Below, piece by piece: positions 38,847-47,431 of a stretch of DNA of 64,000 nt. The DNA is from Limnohabitans sp. Rim8 (GTDB lineage Bacteria; Pseudomonadota; Gammaproteobacteria; Burkholderiales; Burkholderiaceae_C), in NCBI RefSeq assembly GCF_945901735.1, contig NZ_CAMDLM010000020.1, positions 1-64,000 of the forward strand, written 5' to 3'. The translations under genes and the position numbers were made by a program. Under the pieces are notes generated by a model. That model saw only the letters and a list, made by a program, of their open reading frames with translations. It did no database searches and was not told where the DNA came from. Every line of letters begins with the position of its first letter. Position 1 is the first letter of the stretch.

Positions 38847-39866
38847 ATGCCCATGAAGACCTCAACCCCCCGCCGCCAATGGCTCAAAACCACTTTGAAC
38901 GCAGCCCTGATGGCAGCGGCTTTCGGCGGTCTGGCCCTGAGCGCCAGCACGGCTGCTGCGCAAGCTGCTTACCCTGCCAAACCGATCCGCCTGGTGGTGC
39001 CCTTTGCCACGGGTGGCGTGACCGACACCAGTGGTCGGCTGATCGCCGAGCAGCTGTCCAAGCGCTTGGGCCAGCAGGTGATCGTGGACAACAAGCCCGG
39101 CGCCTCGGGAAACATCGGCACCCAAATGGTGGCCACGGCCGCGCCCGATGGCTACACCTTGCTCTTGGGCTTTGACGGCACACTGGTGATCAACCCGCAT
39201 GTGTTTCCCAAAGTGGGTTTTGACACCGCCAAAGACTTCGCGCCGATTGGCAAGATCGGTGACGCCATTTTGATTTTAGTGTCGCACCCCGGTGTGCCCG
39301 CCAAGACACTGCAACAAGTGATCGCTTTGTCCAAAACACAATCAGGCGGTTTGTCGTACGGCACTTCCGGCACAGGCGGCACGCCGCACATCGCCGGCGA
39401 ATTGCTCAAGCAGCGCACCGGCGCCAACCTCACCCACATCCCCTACAAAGGCGGCGGTCAGGCCATGATCGACGTGATGGGCGGCTCCATCCCGCTGGTC
39501 TACACCGCCGTGGCGGGTGCCATTCAACACGTCAAGGCGGGCAAGCTGCATGCGGTGGCGGTGTCCAGCGCGCAACGCGCCCCGTCCATGCCCGATGTGC
39601 CCACTTTCATTGAAAGCGGCGTGGCCGATTTCGACATCAACTCCTGGGTCGGCTTGCTGGCCCCGGCCCAAACACCCCGGGCGATTGTGGACAAGCTCAA
39701 CACCGAGCTGAACGCCGTGCTGAACGACCCCGCGGTGCGCGAGCGCCTGAACACCCTGGGCATCACCGCCAGCCCAGGCGGCCCTGAGCGCTTTGGCCGC
39801 GACATGGCGCGTGACTTGTCGCGCTACGCGGCGGTGGTCAAAGCGGCGGGCATCAAGGCCGAGTGA
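38847..39866 (+). CDS. Bug-family tripartite tricarboxylate transporter receptor
   Basis: 339 residues. A twin-arginine-like start (RRQWLKTTLNAAL) and signal peptide (to about residue 38) precede a Bug/TctC receptor: YPAKPIRLVVPFATGGVTDT, NKPGASGNIGTQMVA, and AVSSAQRAPSMPDVPTF. Bug proteins bind carboxylates in the periplasm, often without adjacent TctAB membrane genes, as here. It is likely co-transcribed with the PEP-mutase-like enzyme. AGGAG precedes the ATG. Confidence 0.93.
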   Translation: MPMKTSTPRRQWLKTTLNAALMAAAFGGLALSASTAAAQAAYPAKPIRLVVPFATGGVTDTSGRLIAEQLSKRLGQQVIVDNKPGASGNIGTQMVATAAPDGYTLLLGFDGTLVINPHVFPKVGFDTAKDFAPIGKIGDAILILVSHPGVPAKTLQQVIALSKTQSGGLSYGTSGTGGTPHIAGELLKQRTGANLTHIPYKGGGQAMIDVMGGSIPLVYTAVAGAIQHVKAGKLHAVAVSSAQRAPSMPDVPTFIESGVADFDINSWVGLLAPAQTPRAIVDKLNTELNAVLNDPAVRERLNTLGITASPGGPERFGRDMARDLSRYAAVVKAAGIKAE

Positions 39867-39867
39867 T

Positions 39868-40641
39868 TCAGCCCTGCAGCCCTTTGACCAGGGGCTGCGC
39901 CAGCCGCTCGCCTTCTTGCACCCAAAAGGCCGGGTCGGCGTTGCGGATGCGGCCGATGGCGTTGCCCATGTGCGCGGCGGCGGCTTGCCGGGCCTGCACA
40001 GGATCACCGGCCCGCACGGCCTGCAAAATGGCCTGGTGCTCGCTGCGCACAGCGGCGGCAAAGTCGCCCCGCCGGGCCTCGTTGGCCCGCGTGACCTGGG
40101 TGGCCCCGTGCAGGAACTGGCTGAGGTAGCCCAAGGTCTGAATCAAAAAAGGGTTGTGTGTGGCCTCGGCAATCGCCCTGTGGAAATGCACGTCTTGTGC
40201 CACACCATCGCCGCCCGACTGGACGGCCTGTTCCAGAGCCTGGACCGATCGTTCGATGGCCAGCAGGTCGCTGGCGCTGCGCCGCTCGGCCGCCAGCGCC
40301 GCCGCCTCGGCCTCCAAGGCGCGGCGCACCTCCACCATCTGAATCACGGCCTCTTGTGATGCGGCTTGCCGGGCTTCGAACTGCAGCGGCGCAAAGGGCA
40401 GTTGCTGTCTGACAAACACCCCGCTGCCCTGGCGCGAATCCACCAGACCCAGCGATTTGAGGCGCGACACCGCCTCACGCACGACGGTGCGGCTGACGGC
40501 AAATTGCTCAACCAAGCGCGCCTCGGTGGGCAACTTGTCGCCCGGCGCCAGGCGGCCCTGCTTGATCTCGGCGCTCAGTTGCTCCGCCACCTGGTCGGAC
40601 AGGCGTGCGCCACTGGAAACGGGGGTGAAGTGCGGGCCCAT
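39868..40641 (-). CDS. GntR-type regulator, FadR subfamily (FCD domain)
   Basis: 257 residues. The N-terminal winged helix-turn-helix is clear (LSDQVAEQLSAEIKQGRLAPGDKLPTEARLVEQFAVSRTVVREAVSRLKSLGLV), followed by an all-helical FCD ligand domain with candidate metal-binding residues (D and H in DVHFHRAIAEATHN, and later H in SEHQAIL and AAHM). The ATG at 40641 is chosen; the open frame extends upstream through a 7-bp repeat as AQRPTPN units, which is unlikely to be translated. It ends 2 bp from the convergent Bug gene and is divergent from the monooxygenase operon, which it probably controls. Confidence 0.9.
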   Translation of the reverse strand: MGPHFTPVSSGARLSDQVAEQLSAEIKQGRLAPGDKLPTEARLVEQFAVSRTVVREAVSRLKSLGLVDSRQGSGVFVRQQLPFAPLQFEARQAASQEAVIQMVEVRRALEAEAAALAAERRSASDLLAIERSVQALEQAVQSGGDGVAQDVHFHRAIAEATHNPFLIQTLGYLSQFLHGATQVTRANEARRGDFAAAVRSEHQAILQAVRAGDPVQARQAAAAHMGNAIGRIRNADPAFWVQEGERLAQPLVKGLQG

Positions 40642-40710
40642 GGATTTGTCATACAAAAAACAAAACCAAGCATAACGGGCAGTGCGGCGGGGTGCTGTCA
40701 ACAAGGTGTC

Positions 40711-40815
40711 GTTGGGCGTTGGGCGTTGGGCGTTGGGCGTTGGGCGTTGGGCGTTGGGCGTTGGGCGTTGGGCGTTGGGCGTTGGGCGTTGGGCGTTGGG
40801 CGTTGGGCGTTGAGC
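40711..40815 (+). repeat. Fourteen perfect copies of a 7-bp tandem repeat (GTTGGGC)
   Basis: GTTGGGC is repeated exactly 14 times from 40711 to 40808, with a fifteenth copy changed at one base (GTTGAGC, 40809-40815). It lies between the divergent GntR regulator and monooxygenase operon. Perfect identity shows recent expansion or contraction. The unit is not a multiple of 3. Confidence 0.95.
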
Positions 40816-40865
40816 GTGCAACCCACCACGCTGAACGCTGAACCCTCAACACCAAACGCCATTAA

Positions 40866-40907
40866 AATTACGTTTAGGTAAACTGATTTATCAATGGTAA
40901 ATTACGG
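40866..40907. promoter_or_regulatory. Candidate operator/promoter region of the monooxygenase operon
   Basis: Two direct repeats of GGTAAA (40877-40882 and 40896-40901), two copies of ATTACG, and the short inverted repeat TGATTTATCA (40884-40893) lie in an AT-rich stretch 45-85 bp before the monooxygenase ATG. The spacing of about two helical turns suits a dimeric regulator such as the adjacent GntR protein. No binding data; the assignment is inferred. Confidence 0.35.
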
Positions 40908-40951
40908 CCTGGGCACCGCAGGGTGCTTTTTGACCATTCTGGAGCTCGCAC

Positions 40952-42652
40952 ATGGGTGCTAACGTCAACCCGATTTATCCGTACAAGTCGCCTGCCGACC
41001 TGATGGCCACGCCGCCGCAGCGCAAAGCCTTGATCGTCATTGGCGCGGGGCCTGTGGGCTTGGCCGCGGCCATCGATGCCCGCTTGCAGGGGCTTGAGGT
41101 GCTGGTACTGGACGACGACAAGACCGTGTCAGTCGGCTCGCGGGCGGTTTGCTACGCCAAGCGCTCGCTGGAAATTCTGGACCGCTTGGGCATTGCCGAC
41201 GAGGCCTGCGGCTTGGGCGTGAGCTGGAACATTGGCCGCACTTTTTTGGAAGAAGACGAGGTGTACCAGTTCAACTTGGTGCCCGACGCCGGTCACAAAC
41301 GCCCCGGCATGATCAACTTGCAGCAGTACCACGTGGAGGAAATGCTGATCGCCCGAGCGCTGGAGCTGGGTGCCGACATCCGCTGGCAGCACAAAGTCAC
41401 GGCCGTCACGCCCCACGATGCGCACGCCACGCTGACGGTGGAGACGCCCGAAGGCACGTTCGACATCGAAGCCGATTGGCTGGTGGTGGCCGACGGCGCA
41501 CGCAGCCCCGTTCGCCGCCACCTGGGCCTGGACATCGAAGGCCGGGTGTTCCAGGACCGCTTTTTGATCGCCGACGTGATCATGAAGGCCGACTACCCCG
41601 CAGAGCGCCGGTTCTGGTTTGACCCACCCTTTCACCCCAACCAAAGCGTGCTGTTGCACAAGCAGAGCAACAACGTTTGGCGCATCGACTTTCAGCTGGG
41701 CTGGGACGCCGACCCCGAAGAAGAAAAGAAGCCCGAAAAAGTCATCCCACGCCTCAAAGCCATGTTGGGCGATGACCGGCCGTTTGAGCTGGAGTGGGTC
41801 AGCATCTACACCTTCCAATGCCGCCGCATGACCGACTTCCGCCATGGCCGCGTGCTGTTCGCAGGCGACGCGGCGCACCAAGTCTCGCCGTTTGGCGCAC
41901 GCGGAGCCAATTCGGGCTTTCAGGACGCCGACGATTTGATGTGGAAGTTGGCGCTGGTCATCAAGGGCTTGGCCTCGGACAAATTGCTCGACAGCTACGC
42001 CCACGACCGCCAGTTTGCGGCCGATGAGAACATCATGAACTCGACGCGCTCGACCGACTTCATCACGCCCAAGAGCCGCACCAGCAAGACCTTTCGCAAC
42101 CAAGTGCTGGCGCTGGCCAAGCACCACCCGTTTGCGCGCAAGCTGGTCAATTCGGGTCGCCTGTCGGTGCCCTCTTTCTTGACTGGCTCGGTGCTCAACA
42201 CGCCCGATGCCGACGCGTTTGAAGGCAACATGGTGCCCGGCGCGCCGATGGACGATGCGCCCGTGCAGGTGAACGGACAAGATGCTTGGTTGCTCAACCA
42301 AGTGGGCAAGGGTTTTCAGGTCATGTTGTTTGTGGATGCGCCGCTCTCGCCCGATGTGCTGGCGCAACTTCCGGATGTCTCTTGTCATGGTGCGAGCACG
42401 CCCCTGCGCGCGATTGCTTCTCCCATCAAGCCAACAATTCTCATCGTCGCCCCAAGCCCCTTGAACATCCCCGGCATGAACGTCATCGTCGACACCCAAG
42501 GTCTGGTGGCCAAACGCTACGACGCCCAACCCGGCACCACCTATTTGCTGCGCCCCGACCAGCATGTGCTCGCCCGCTGGCGCACCCTGGACAGCGACCG
42601 GCTGCAAGCGGCCATGGCCCGTGCCTTAGGCCAAGTGGGCGAACACGCCTGA
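40952..42652 (+). CDS. FAD-dependent aromatic-ring monooxygenase (PheA/TfdB/MhpA type)
   Basis: 566 residues. Class A flavoprotein features are present: dinucleotide fold GAGPVG (31-36), the DG motif in VVADGARSPVRRHLGL, and the second FAD motif GRVLFAGDAAHQVSPFGARGAN (GD at 305-306), then a thioredoxin-like C-terminal domain. Such enzymes hydroxylate phenolic or related ring compounds using NAD(P)H and O2. The substrate is unknown. It opens an operon with a DUF2783 protein and a VOC enzyme, a combination expected for hydroxylation followed by further ring processing. Confidence 0.92.
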   Translation: MGANVNPIYPYKSPADLMATPPQRKALIVIGAGPVGLAAAIDARLQGLEVLVLDDDKTVSVGSRAVCYAKRSLEILDRLGIADEACGLGVSWNIGRTFLEEDEVYQFNLVPDAGHKRPGMINLQQYHVEEMLIARALELGADIRWQHKVTAVTPHDAHATLTVETPEGTFDIEADWLVVADGARSPVRRHLGLDIEGRVFQDRFLIADVIMKADYPAERRFWFDPPFHPNQSVLLHKQSNNVWRIDFQLGWDADPEEEKKPEKVIPRLKAMLGDDRPFELEWVSIYTFQCRRMTDFRHGRVLFAGDAAHQVSPFGARGANSGFQDADDLMWKLALVIKGLASDKLLDSYAHDRQFAADENIMNSTRSTDFITPKSRTSKTFRNQVLALAKHHPFARKLVNSGRLSVPSFLTGSVLNTPDADAFEGNMVPGAPMDDAPVQVNGQDAWLLNQVGKGFQVMLFVDAPLSPDVLAQLPDVSCHGASTPLRAIASPIKPTILIVAPSPLNIPGMNVIVDTQGLVAKRYDAQPGTTYLLRPDQHVLARWRTLDSDRLQAAMARALGQVGEHA

Positions 42653-42670
42653 ACCGAAGTGAGAGCCGAC

Positions 42671-42913
42671 ATGCCCACCGACACCCCCACAGCCCTCAAA
42701 ACCGACCCCAACTTCCATGAAGCCGATCGCCGATTTTTTCGCGACTTTTCACCGGGTGACGAGTTTTACGAAAACTTGATCGACGCCCACAACGGCTTGA
42801 GCGACGAACAAAGCGAAGCGTTCAACGCCCGCTTGATTTTGCTGTTGGCCAACCACATTGGCGACTTGCGCGTGCTGCGTGAGGCCTTGCAAGCCGCCCG
42901 CCAAACCGACTGA
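42671..42913 (+). CDS. DUF2783 small protein
   Basis: 80 residues, mostly helical. The pattern DEFYENLIDAHNGLSDEQSEAFNARLILLLANHIGD matches DUF2783, a family usually encoded beside FAD monooxygenases of this type. The biochemical role is unknown; a helper or stability partner is a guess. It starts 18 bp after the monooxygenase stop. Confidence 0.8.
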   Translation: MPTDTPTALKTDPNFHEADRRFFRDFSPGDEFYENLIDAHNGLSDEQSEAFNARLILLLANHIGDLRVLREALQAARQTD

Positions 42914-42950
42914 GCCCACAGACAAGCCAAAACAAATACCGGAGACCTCC

Positions 42951-43487
42951 ATGAAAATTGACCGCATCCACCACGCCGCCTACCGCTGCAAAGACGCCAA
43001 AGCCACCGTCGAGTGGTACGCCAAAAACCTAAACATGGATTTCGTGCTGGCCATCGCCGAAGACTTGGTGCCCTCCACCAAGGCTCCTGATCCTTACATG
43101 CATGTGTTCTTGGACGCGGGTGGCGGCAACGTATTGGCCTTTTTTGAGCTGCCCAACTCCCCCGAGATGGGCCGTGACGAAAACACCCCCGCCTGGGTGC
43201 AGCACATCGCCTTCAAGGTCGAGAGCCTGCAAGCGCTGGAAGACGCCAAGGCTCGCCTGCAAGCCAACGGCGTGGAGGTGTTGGGCCCGACCAACCACAC
43301 CATTTTCAAGAGCATCTACTTCTTTGACCCGAACGGCCACCGCCTGGAACTGGCCGCCGACGTGGGCACGCCCGAGATGTACGCCCAGCTCGACGCGTGC
43401 AAATGGGACATGCTCAACGAGTGGGCGCAAACCAAACGCGCCCCCAAACACGCGGCCTGGATGCACGAGGCCGAACTGCCAAGCTGA
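42951..43487 (+). CDS. VOC-superfamily metalloenzyme (dioxygenase-like)
   Basis: 178 residues with two beta-alpha-beta-beta-beta modules. Candidate metal ligands are H7/H8 (DRIHHAAY), H85 (WVQHIAF) and E133 (HRLELAAD), the His-His-Glu set common to extradiol dioxygenases and glyoxalases. GGAG lies before the ATG. The operon suggests action on the product of the monooxygenase, perhaps ring cleavage, but VOC proteins are diverse and the reaction is not certain. It ends 6 bp from the convergent MFS gene. Confidence 0.85.
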   Translation: MKIDRIHHAAYRCKDAKATVEWYAKNLNMDFVLAIAEDLVPSTKAPDPYMHVFLDAGGGNVLAFFELPNSPEMGRDENTPAWVQHIAFKVESLQALEDAKARLQANGVEVLGPTNHTIFKSIYFFDPNGHRLELAADVGTPEMYAQLDACKWDMLNEWAQTKRAPKHAAWMHEAELPS

Positions 43488-43493
43488 AGGCTC

Positions 43494-44702
43494 TCAATGC
43501 CGCCGGTCGCGGCGCATGCCCCACTGCGCGGCCGCCCCGACCAACGCAAAGCCCAACATCATCCAACCCAAGTTCACCGCGCCTTCGTGCGGCACCAAGC
43601 CCACCAGGTAGCCGGCGCTGGCCCCGGTGAGTTGCTGCATCAGGCCCGCCACCGCAGCGGCCGAGCCTGCCAGCGCGGGCAACACGCCCACCGTGCCTGC
43701 CAGCGTGGGTGGGTTCAGCAGGCCATGACCCAAGCCCAAAAGCAACAAGGGCAGGGCCACGGCCAGCGCCGTCTGCACGCCAGCCAAGCCCAGCGCCAGC
43801 ATCACCACCAAGCCGCCCAGCGTCAGGGCTTGGCCCCAGGCCATGACGCGCGATTCGCCTGCTTGCGCGATGAGGCGCGAAGTCATGAAATTGCCCAAAA
43901 TGTACGAAACAGGCACGGCCATGATGAACCAGCCAATGCCGTCCGGCCCGATGCCGTAGCCCTTGAGCACGATGGGTGCGCCTGCCAGGAAAGCGTAAAA
44001 CGTGGCGGTGGTGGCCGCCAGGATGGCGACGTAAAGCAAAAAGCGCGGCTCGCGCAGCAAGCGCGCATAAGCGCTGAGCATGGCCCTTAGCCAGTGGCCC
44101 GTTGCAGGCACGGTTTGGGCCCCACGCGGCAAGCCCAGCCACGCTGCCACCAAGAGCAGCACGGCCAAAACAGCCAGCAACGTAAAGTTGGTTTGCCAGC
44201 CGTAACGCACATGGATATGCCCGCCAATCAACGTGGCCAAGGGCGGGCACAAGCCCAGCGCCATGCCGATGTAGGCCATGACCCGCGTGCGCTGCGGCCC
44301 AACAAACAGGTCTTGCACCATGGAGCGGCTGACCACCATGCTGGCGGCGCAGCCCGCGCCTTGCAGCACACGGGCGGCAATCAGTGTGGTGATGTCGGTG
44401 GCCAGCGCGGCCATGACCGAGGCCAGCCCCGCGACCACCAGCCCCAGCATCAGGATGGGCTTGCGCCCATACCGATCCGACAAGGGGCCGTACACCAACT
44501 GCAGCGCCCCGTAGGCCACCACGTAGCCGCTGAAGGTCAGCTGCACATCGGCTTGGGGGGTGTCAAAAATCGCGCCCCACTCTTGCATGGAGGGCAGGCA
44601 CAGCGTCATGGCCAGCAGGCCAAAGGCGATTTGTGCCAACACGTTGGCGATCAGCCAGGGGCTGTGGGCGGCCGTTTCCTGGGTCCCAGGCGCGCTGGCC
44701 AT
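43494..44702 (-). CDS. MFS drug-efflux transporter (Bcr/CflA type)
   Basis: 402 residues with about 12 transmembrane helices. The loop motif GPLSDRYGRKPIL between helices 2 and 3 and RVLQGAGCAASMVVSRSMVQD in helices 4-5 are typical of Bcr/CflA proton-driven drug exporters. It lies just downstream of metW (1 bp gap), probably in the same transcript, without an evident functional link. Confidence 0.9.
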   Translation of the reverse strand: MASAPGTQETAAHSPWLIANVLAQIAFGLLAMTLCLPSMQEWGAIFDTPQADVQLTFSGYVVAYGALQLVYGPLSDRYGRKPILMLGLVVAGLASVMAALATDITTLIAARVLQGAGCAASMVVSRSMVQDLFVGPQRTRVMAYIGMALGLCPPLATLIGGHIHVRYGWQTNFTLLAVLAVLLLVAAWLGLPRGAQTVPATGHWLRAMLSAYARLLREPRFLLYVAILAATTATFYAFLAGAPIVLKGYGIGPDGIGWFIMAVPVSYILGNFMTSRLIAQAGESRVMAWGQALTLGGLVVMLALGLAGVQTALAVALPLLLLGLGHGLLNPPTLAGTVGVLPALAGSAAAVAGLMQQLTGASAGYLVGLVPHEGAVNLGWMMLGFALVGAAAQWGMRRDRRH

Positions 44703-44703
44703 G

Positions 44704-45288
44704 TCAGCCGCGCTGCAACTTGTAGACCGCTGTGCCCGCCATCAGGTTGGGGCACAGACGCACTTCCTGACCGTTTTGCAGGCCAAAAGCATCCACCACG
44801 CGCAGCTCGTTTTTGCGCGCCAGGTCACCAAAATCGGCATAGGTGCCCACGCGGATGTTGGGCGTGTCGTACCACTGGTAAGGCAGGCGCTTGGTCACCG
44901 GCATGCGGCCACGCAACACGCTCAAGCGGTTGAACCAATGCGCAAAATTGGGAAAGGCCACGATGCCCACACGCCCCACACGCACCGTCTCGCGCAGCAT
45001 GGTCTCGGCGTTGCGCAGGTGCTGCAAGGTGTCGATCTGCAGCACCACGTCAAACGACTGATCGCCAAACAGACTCAGGCCTTCGTCCAGGTTCAGCTGG
45101 ATCACGTTCACACCGCGCTGCACGCAGGCGTGCACATTGGTGTCGTCCAGCTCCACGCCGTAGCCGGTGCAGCCCTTGTGTTGCTGCAGGTAAGCCAGCA
45201 AGGCGCCATCGCCACAGCCCAAATCGAGCACGCGGGCGCCTTGCGGCACCAGGCGGGCCATGGCTTGCATGGTCAGGGGGTCGCTCAT
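44704..45288 (-). CDS. metW: Methionine biosynthesis protein MetW
   Basis: 194 residues. It has a class I methyltransferase-like fold with motif [15 protein letters not shown] near residue 20. MetW is found next to MetX in many proteobacteria and is thought to assist homoserine acylation. Its start overlaps the metX stop by four bases, showing coupling. Confidence 0.93.
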   Translation of the reverse strand: MSDPLTMQAMARLVPQGARVLDLGCGDGALLAYLQQHKGCTGYGVELDDTNVHACVQRGVNVIQLNLDEGLSLFGDQSFDVVLQIDTLQHLRNAETMLRETVRVGRVGIVAFPNFAHWFNRLSVLRGRMPVTKRLPYQWYDTPNIRVGTYADFGDLARKNELRVVDAFGLQNGQEVRLCPNLMAGTAVYKLQRG

Positions 45289-46439
45289 GACACACCTCCT
45301 TCAGAGAGGGGATTGGCCATGTTGTCAAAGTAAGAGCGCACCACGTTCAGGTAGCGGGGGTCTTCGAGCAAGAAGGCGTCGTGCCCGTGCGGCGCGTCGA
45401 TCTCGGCATAGCTCACGTCTCGCCGGTTGTCGAGCAGGGCCTTGACCATCTCGCGGCTGCGGGCGGGCGAAAAGCGCCAATCGGTGGAAAAGCTGACCAG
45501 CAAAAATTTGCAACTGGCGCGGGCCAGCGCTTTGGACAGGTCGCCGCCAAAGGCGCGTGCCGGATCAAAATAATCGAGCGCCCGGGTGATCAGTAAATAG
45601 GTGTTGGCGTCAAAGTACTCGCTGAACTTGTCGCCTTGGTAGCGCAGGTAGCTTTCGATCTGGAACTCGACTTCTTGCGTGGAGTATTTGTAGCCCGTGG
45701 CGTTGTGCGTCACCGCTTCGCGCAACTCGCGGCCAAACTTTTCATTCATCACGTCGTCGCTCAAATACGTGATGTGGCCAATCATGCGGGCGATGCGCAG
45801 GCCGCGCTTGGGCACCACACCTTGCGCGTAAAAATGGCCGTTGTGAAAGTCGGGGTCGGTCACGATGGCGCGGCGCGCCACTTCGTTGAAGGCGATGTTT
45901 TCCGCATTCAGGTTGGGTGCGCTGGCCACCACCACCGCGTGTTTCACGCGTTCGGGGTATTGCAGCGTCCAAGAAAGCGCCTGCATGCCGCCCAAACTGC
46001 CGCCCATCACGGCGGCCAGTTGCGTGATGCCCAAGGCGTCCAGTAAACGGGCCTGGGCGTTGACCCAGTCTTCCACCGTCACCACCGGGAAGTCGGCGCC
46101 GTACACGCGGCCGGTGTCGGGGTTCTCATGCATGGGGCCCGTCGAGCCAAAGCACGAGCCCAGGTTGTTCACGCCGATGACAAAAAAGCGGGCGGTGTCG
46201 AGCGACTTGCCAGGGCCGATCATGTTGTCCCACCAGCCCAGGTTTTTGGGTTGGTCGGCGTACACGCCCGCCACATGGTGCGAGGCGTTGAGCGCGTGGC
46301 AGATCAGCACCGCGTTGGACTTGTCGGCGTTGAGCGTGCCGTAGGTTTCGAAACTGAGTGAATAGTCACGGATGGACGCGCCGCTTTGCAAAGGCAAAGG
46401 GGCTTCAAACAGCATGCTTTGGGATTCGGCGATCAGCAT
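45285..46439 (-). CDS. metX: Homoserine O-acyltransferase MetX
   Basis: 384 residues, alpha/beta hydrolase fold. The nucleophile is S148 in [13 protein letters not shown], with Asp in FSTDWRFSP and His in [10 protein letters not shown] completing the triad. It activates homoserine for methionine synthesis, using acetyl-CoA or, as known for some proteobacterial MetX, succinyl-CoA; the donor cannot be told here. The ATG at 46439 gives the usual length; an ATG eight codons later is also possible. A SAM-II riboswitch and a terminator lie upstream in its leader. Confidence 0.94.
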   Translation of the reverse strand: MLIAESQSMLFEAPLPLQSGASIRDYSLSFETYGTLNADKSNAVLICHALNASHHVAGVYADQPKNLGWWDNMIGPGKSLDTARFFVIGVNNLGSCFGSTGPMHENPDTGRVYGADFPVVTVEDWVNAQARLLDALGITQLAAVMGGSLGGMQALSWTLQYPERVKHAVVVASAPNLNAENIAFNEVARRAIVTDPDFHNGHFYAQGVVPKRGLRIARMIGHITYLSDDVMNEKFGRELREAVTHNATGYKYSTQEVEFQIESYLRYQGDKFSEYFDANTYLLITRALDYFDPARAFGGDLSKALARASCKFLLVSFSTDWRFSPARSREMVKALLDNRRDVSYAEIDAPHGHDAFLLEDPRYLNVVRSYFDNMANPLSEGGVS

Positions 46440-46458
46440 CGAATGTGTTCTGGTGTGC

Positions 46459-46500
46459 AAAAAAACAAAACCCGGCTTCGCACTCAGCTGGGCCGGGTTT
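46459..46500 (-). terminator. Intrinsic terminator in the metX leader
   Basis: On the minus strand AAACCCGGC and GCCGGGTTT pair around a 15-base loop and are followed by TGTTTTTTT. It lies between the SAM-II aptamer and the metX start, so it would stop transcription before metX unless the leader folds otherwise. A competing short pairing (GTTTC upstream with GAAAC of the stem) could serve as antiterminator; that part is inference. Confidence 0.8.
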
Positions 46501-46514
46501 CTGTGAGATGAAAC

Positions 46515-46585
46515 ACACGCCATTTAGCTGAATTTCGAAACCATGGTGGTTCCGGCGCCCGCAATCGGGTTCAAATCGGCGCATG
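46515..46585 (-). ncRNA. SAM-II riboswitch upstream of metX
   Basis: On the minus strand the sequence shows GCGCC, then a loop GATTTGAACCCGATTGCG, then GGCGC, which forms the P1 stem. After an extra hairpin (GGAACC, loop, GGTTTC) comes AAATTCAGCTAAA. The loop (GAUUU..AACC..AUUGC) and the AAA...GCUAAA segment match the conserved core of the SAM-II (metA-type) aptamer in order and spacing, except for the inserted hairpin. It lies about 75 nt before the metX start, the expected target. A TATACT (46591-46596 on the minus strand) just upstream could be its -10. Confidence 0.82.
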
Positions 46586-46659
46586 GCGTGAGTATAAGGG
46601 CGATGAACCTCAAGGCTGAGCCAGGGTCAGCAACTCCAGCATTCGGGCCAAAGGACCGC

Positions 46660-47226
46660 TCAGCTGCCCCAGCCCGACAGCGCGATCACGCCCAGCACGG
46701 CAAAAATGCCCGCCGAGATCAGGTGCACCAGGCGCAGCGGCACACGCTGGGTGATGGCGTCGCCCAACCACACCACGGGGGCGTTGGCCAGCATCATGCC
46801 CAGCGTGGTGCCCGCCACCACGGCAAACCAGGCGTTGTACTGCGCCGCCAGCATCACGGTGGCGATCTGCGTCTTGTCGCCCATTTCGGCCAGAAAGAAA
46901 GCCACCACCGTGGTCAGGAACACCCCCATGCGCGGGGCGCTGTCGCCCTCTTCGTCGTCCAGCTTGTCGGGAATCAGCATCCACGCTGCCATGGCAATGA
47001 AAGACGCGCCCAGCACCCAGCGCAGCACATCGGGGCCCATCACGGTCGTGACCCAGCTGCCCACGGCACCGGCCAGGCCATGGTTGGCCAGCGTGGCCAC
47101 CAAAATGCCCAGCACGATGGGCCAGGGCTTGCGGAAACGGGCGGCCAGCACGAGTGACAAAAGCTGGGTTTTGTCACCCATTTCGGCCAAAGCCACGATG
47201 CCAGTAGAGACGAAGAATGCTTCCAT
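46660..47226 (-). CDS. TMEM165/GDT1-family cation transporter
   Basis: 188 residues with six hydrophobic segments in two related halves. Each half carries the family motif ExGDKT (AEMGDKTQLLS near residue 14 and AEMGDKTQIAT near residue 114). Bacterial members export Mn2+ or transport Ca2+/Mn2+. An acidic loop (DKLDDEEGD) separates the halves. No yybP-ykoY manganese riboswitch could be made out in its leader. Confidence 0.9.
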   Translation of the reverse strand: MEAFFVSTGIVALAEMGDKTQLLSLVLAARFRKPWPIVLGILVATLANHGLAGAVGSWVTTVMGPDVLRWVLGASFIAMAAWMLIPDKLDDEEGDSAPRMGVFLTTVVAFFLAEMGDKTQIATVMLAAQYNAWFAVVAGTTLGMMLANAPVVWLGDAITQRVPLRLVHLISAGIFAVLGVIALSGWGS

Positions 47227-47343
47227 GGGGGAATGCGGGCGTAAGCCTGAACACCGAATTGGTAAGAGCTGCGCATCTTACGGGAGGGCCCTGTGCACCG
47301 GTTTGGGGGCATGACATGACGCTCGGCACCAGCGAGGGACTTT

Positions 47344-47359
47344 GGGTGCGTTTCTTGCT
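47344..47359 (+). promoter_or_regulatory. Candidate sigma-54 promoter of amtB
   Basis: TGGGTGCGTTTCTTGCT-like sequence with GG at 47345-47346 and GC at 47357-47358, exactly 10 bases apart, close to the TGGCAC-N5-TTGCW pattern. A TGCACC half-site for NtrC lies about 50 bp upstream (47294-47299). amtB is a classic NtrC/sigma-54 target, which supports the reading, but the match is imperfect. Confidence 0.5.
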
Positions 47360-47363
47360 TTTA

Positions 47364-47403
47364 TTTGGTGCGCGGGGGTGGGCCGCCCCCGAAATGCACC
47401 AAA
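47364..47403 (+). repeat. Inverted repeat in the amtB leader
   Basis: TTTGGTGC and GCACCAAA flank an inner GGGGG/CCCCC pairing, giving a strong stem in the 5' leader about 30 nt before the GTG start. It may be a leader hairpin or part of an operator; the sequence alone does not decide. Confidence 0.6.
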
Positions 47404-47431
47404 TCAAATCAAAAATTCTCGAAGGACGATC

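Noticed and set aside
40711..40815. CRISPR array
   Set aside because: The units are only 7 bp and contiguous, with no spacers and no cas genes.
40642..40821. N-terminal extension of the GntR regulator through AQRPTPN repeats
   Set aside because: The family start fits the ATG at 40641, and the extension is only the 7-bp repeat translated.
46540..46585. tRNA gene, because GGTTCAAATC looks like a T-loop
   Set aside because: The flanking stem does not pair and no cloverleaf can be drawn; the other strand fits a SAM-II riboswitch.
47227..47340. yybP-ykoY manganese riboswitch before the TMEM165-type gene
   Set aside because: The conserved loop sequences of that class could not be found in the leader.
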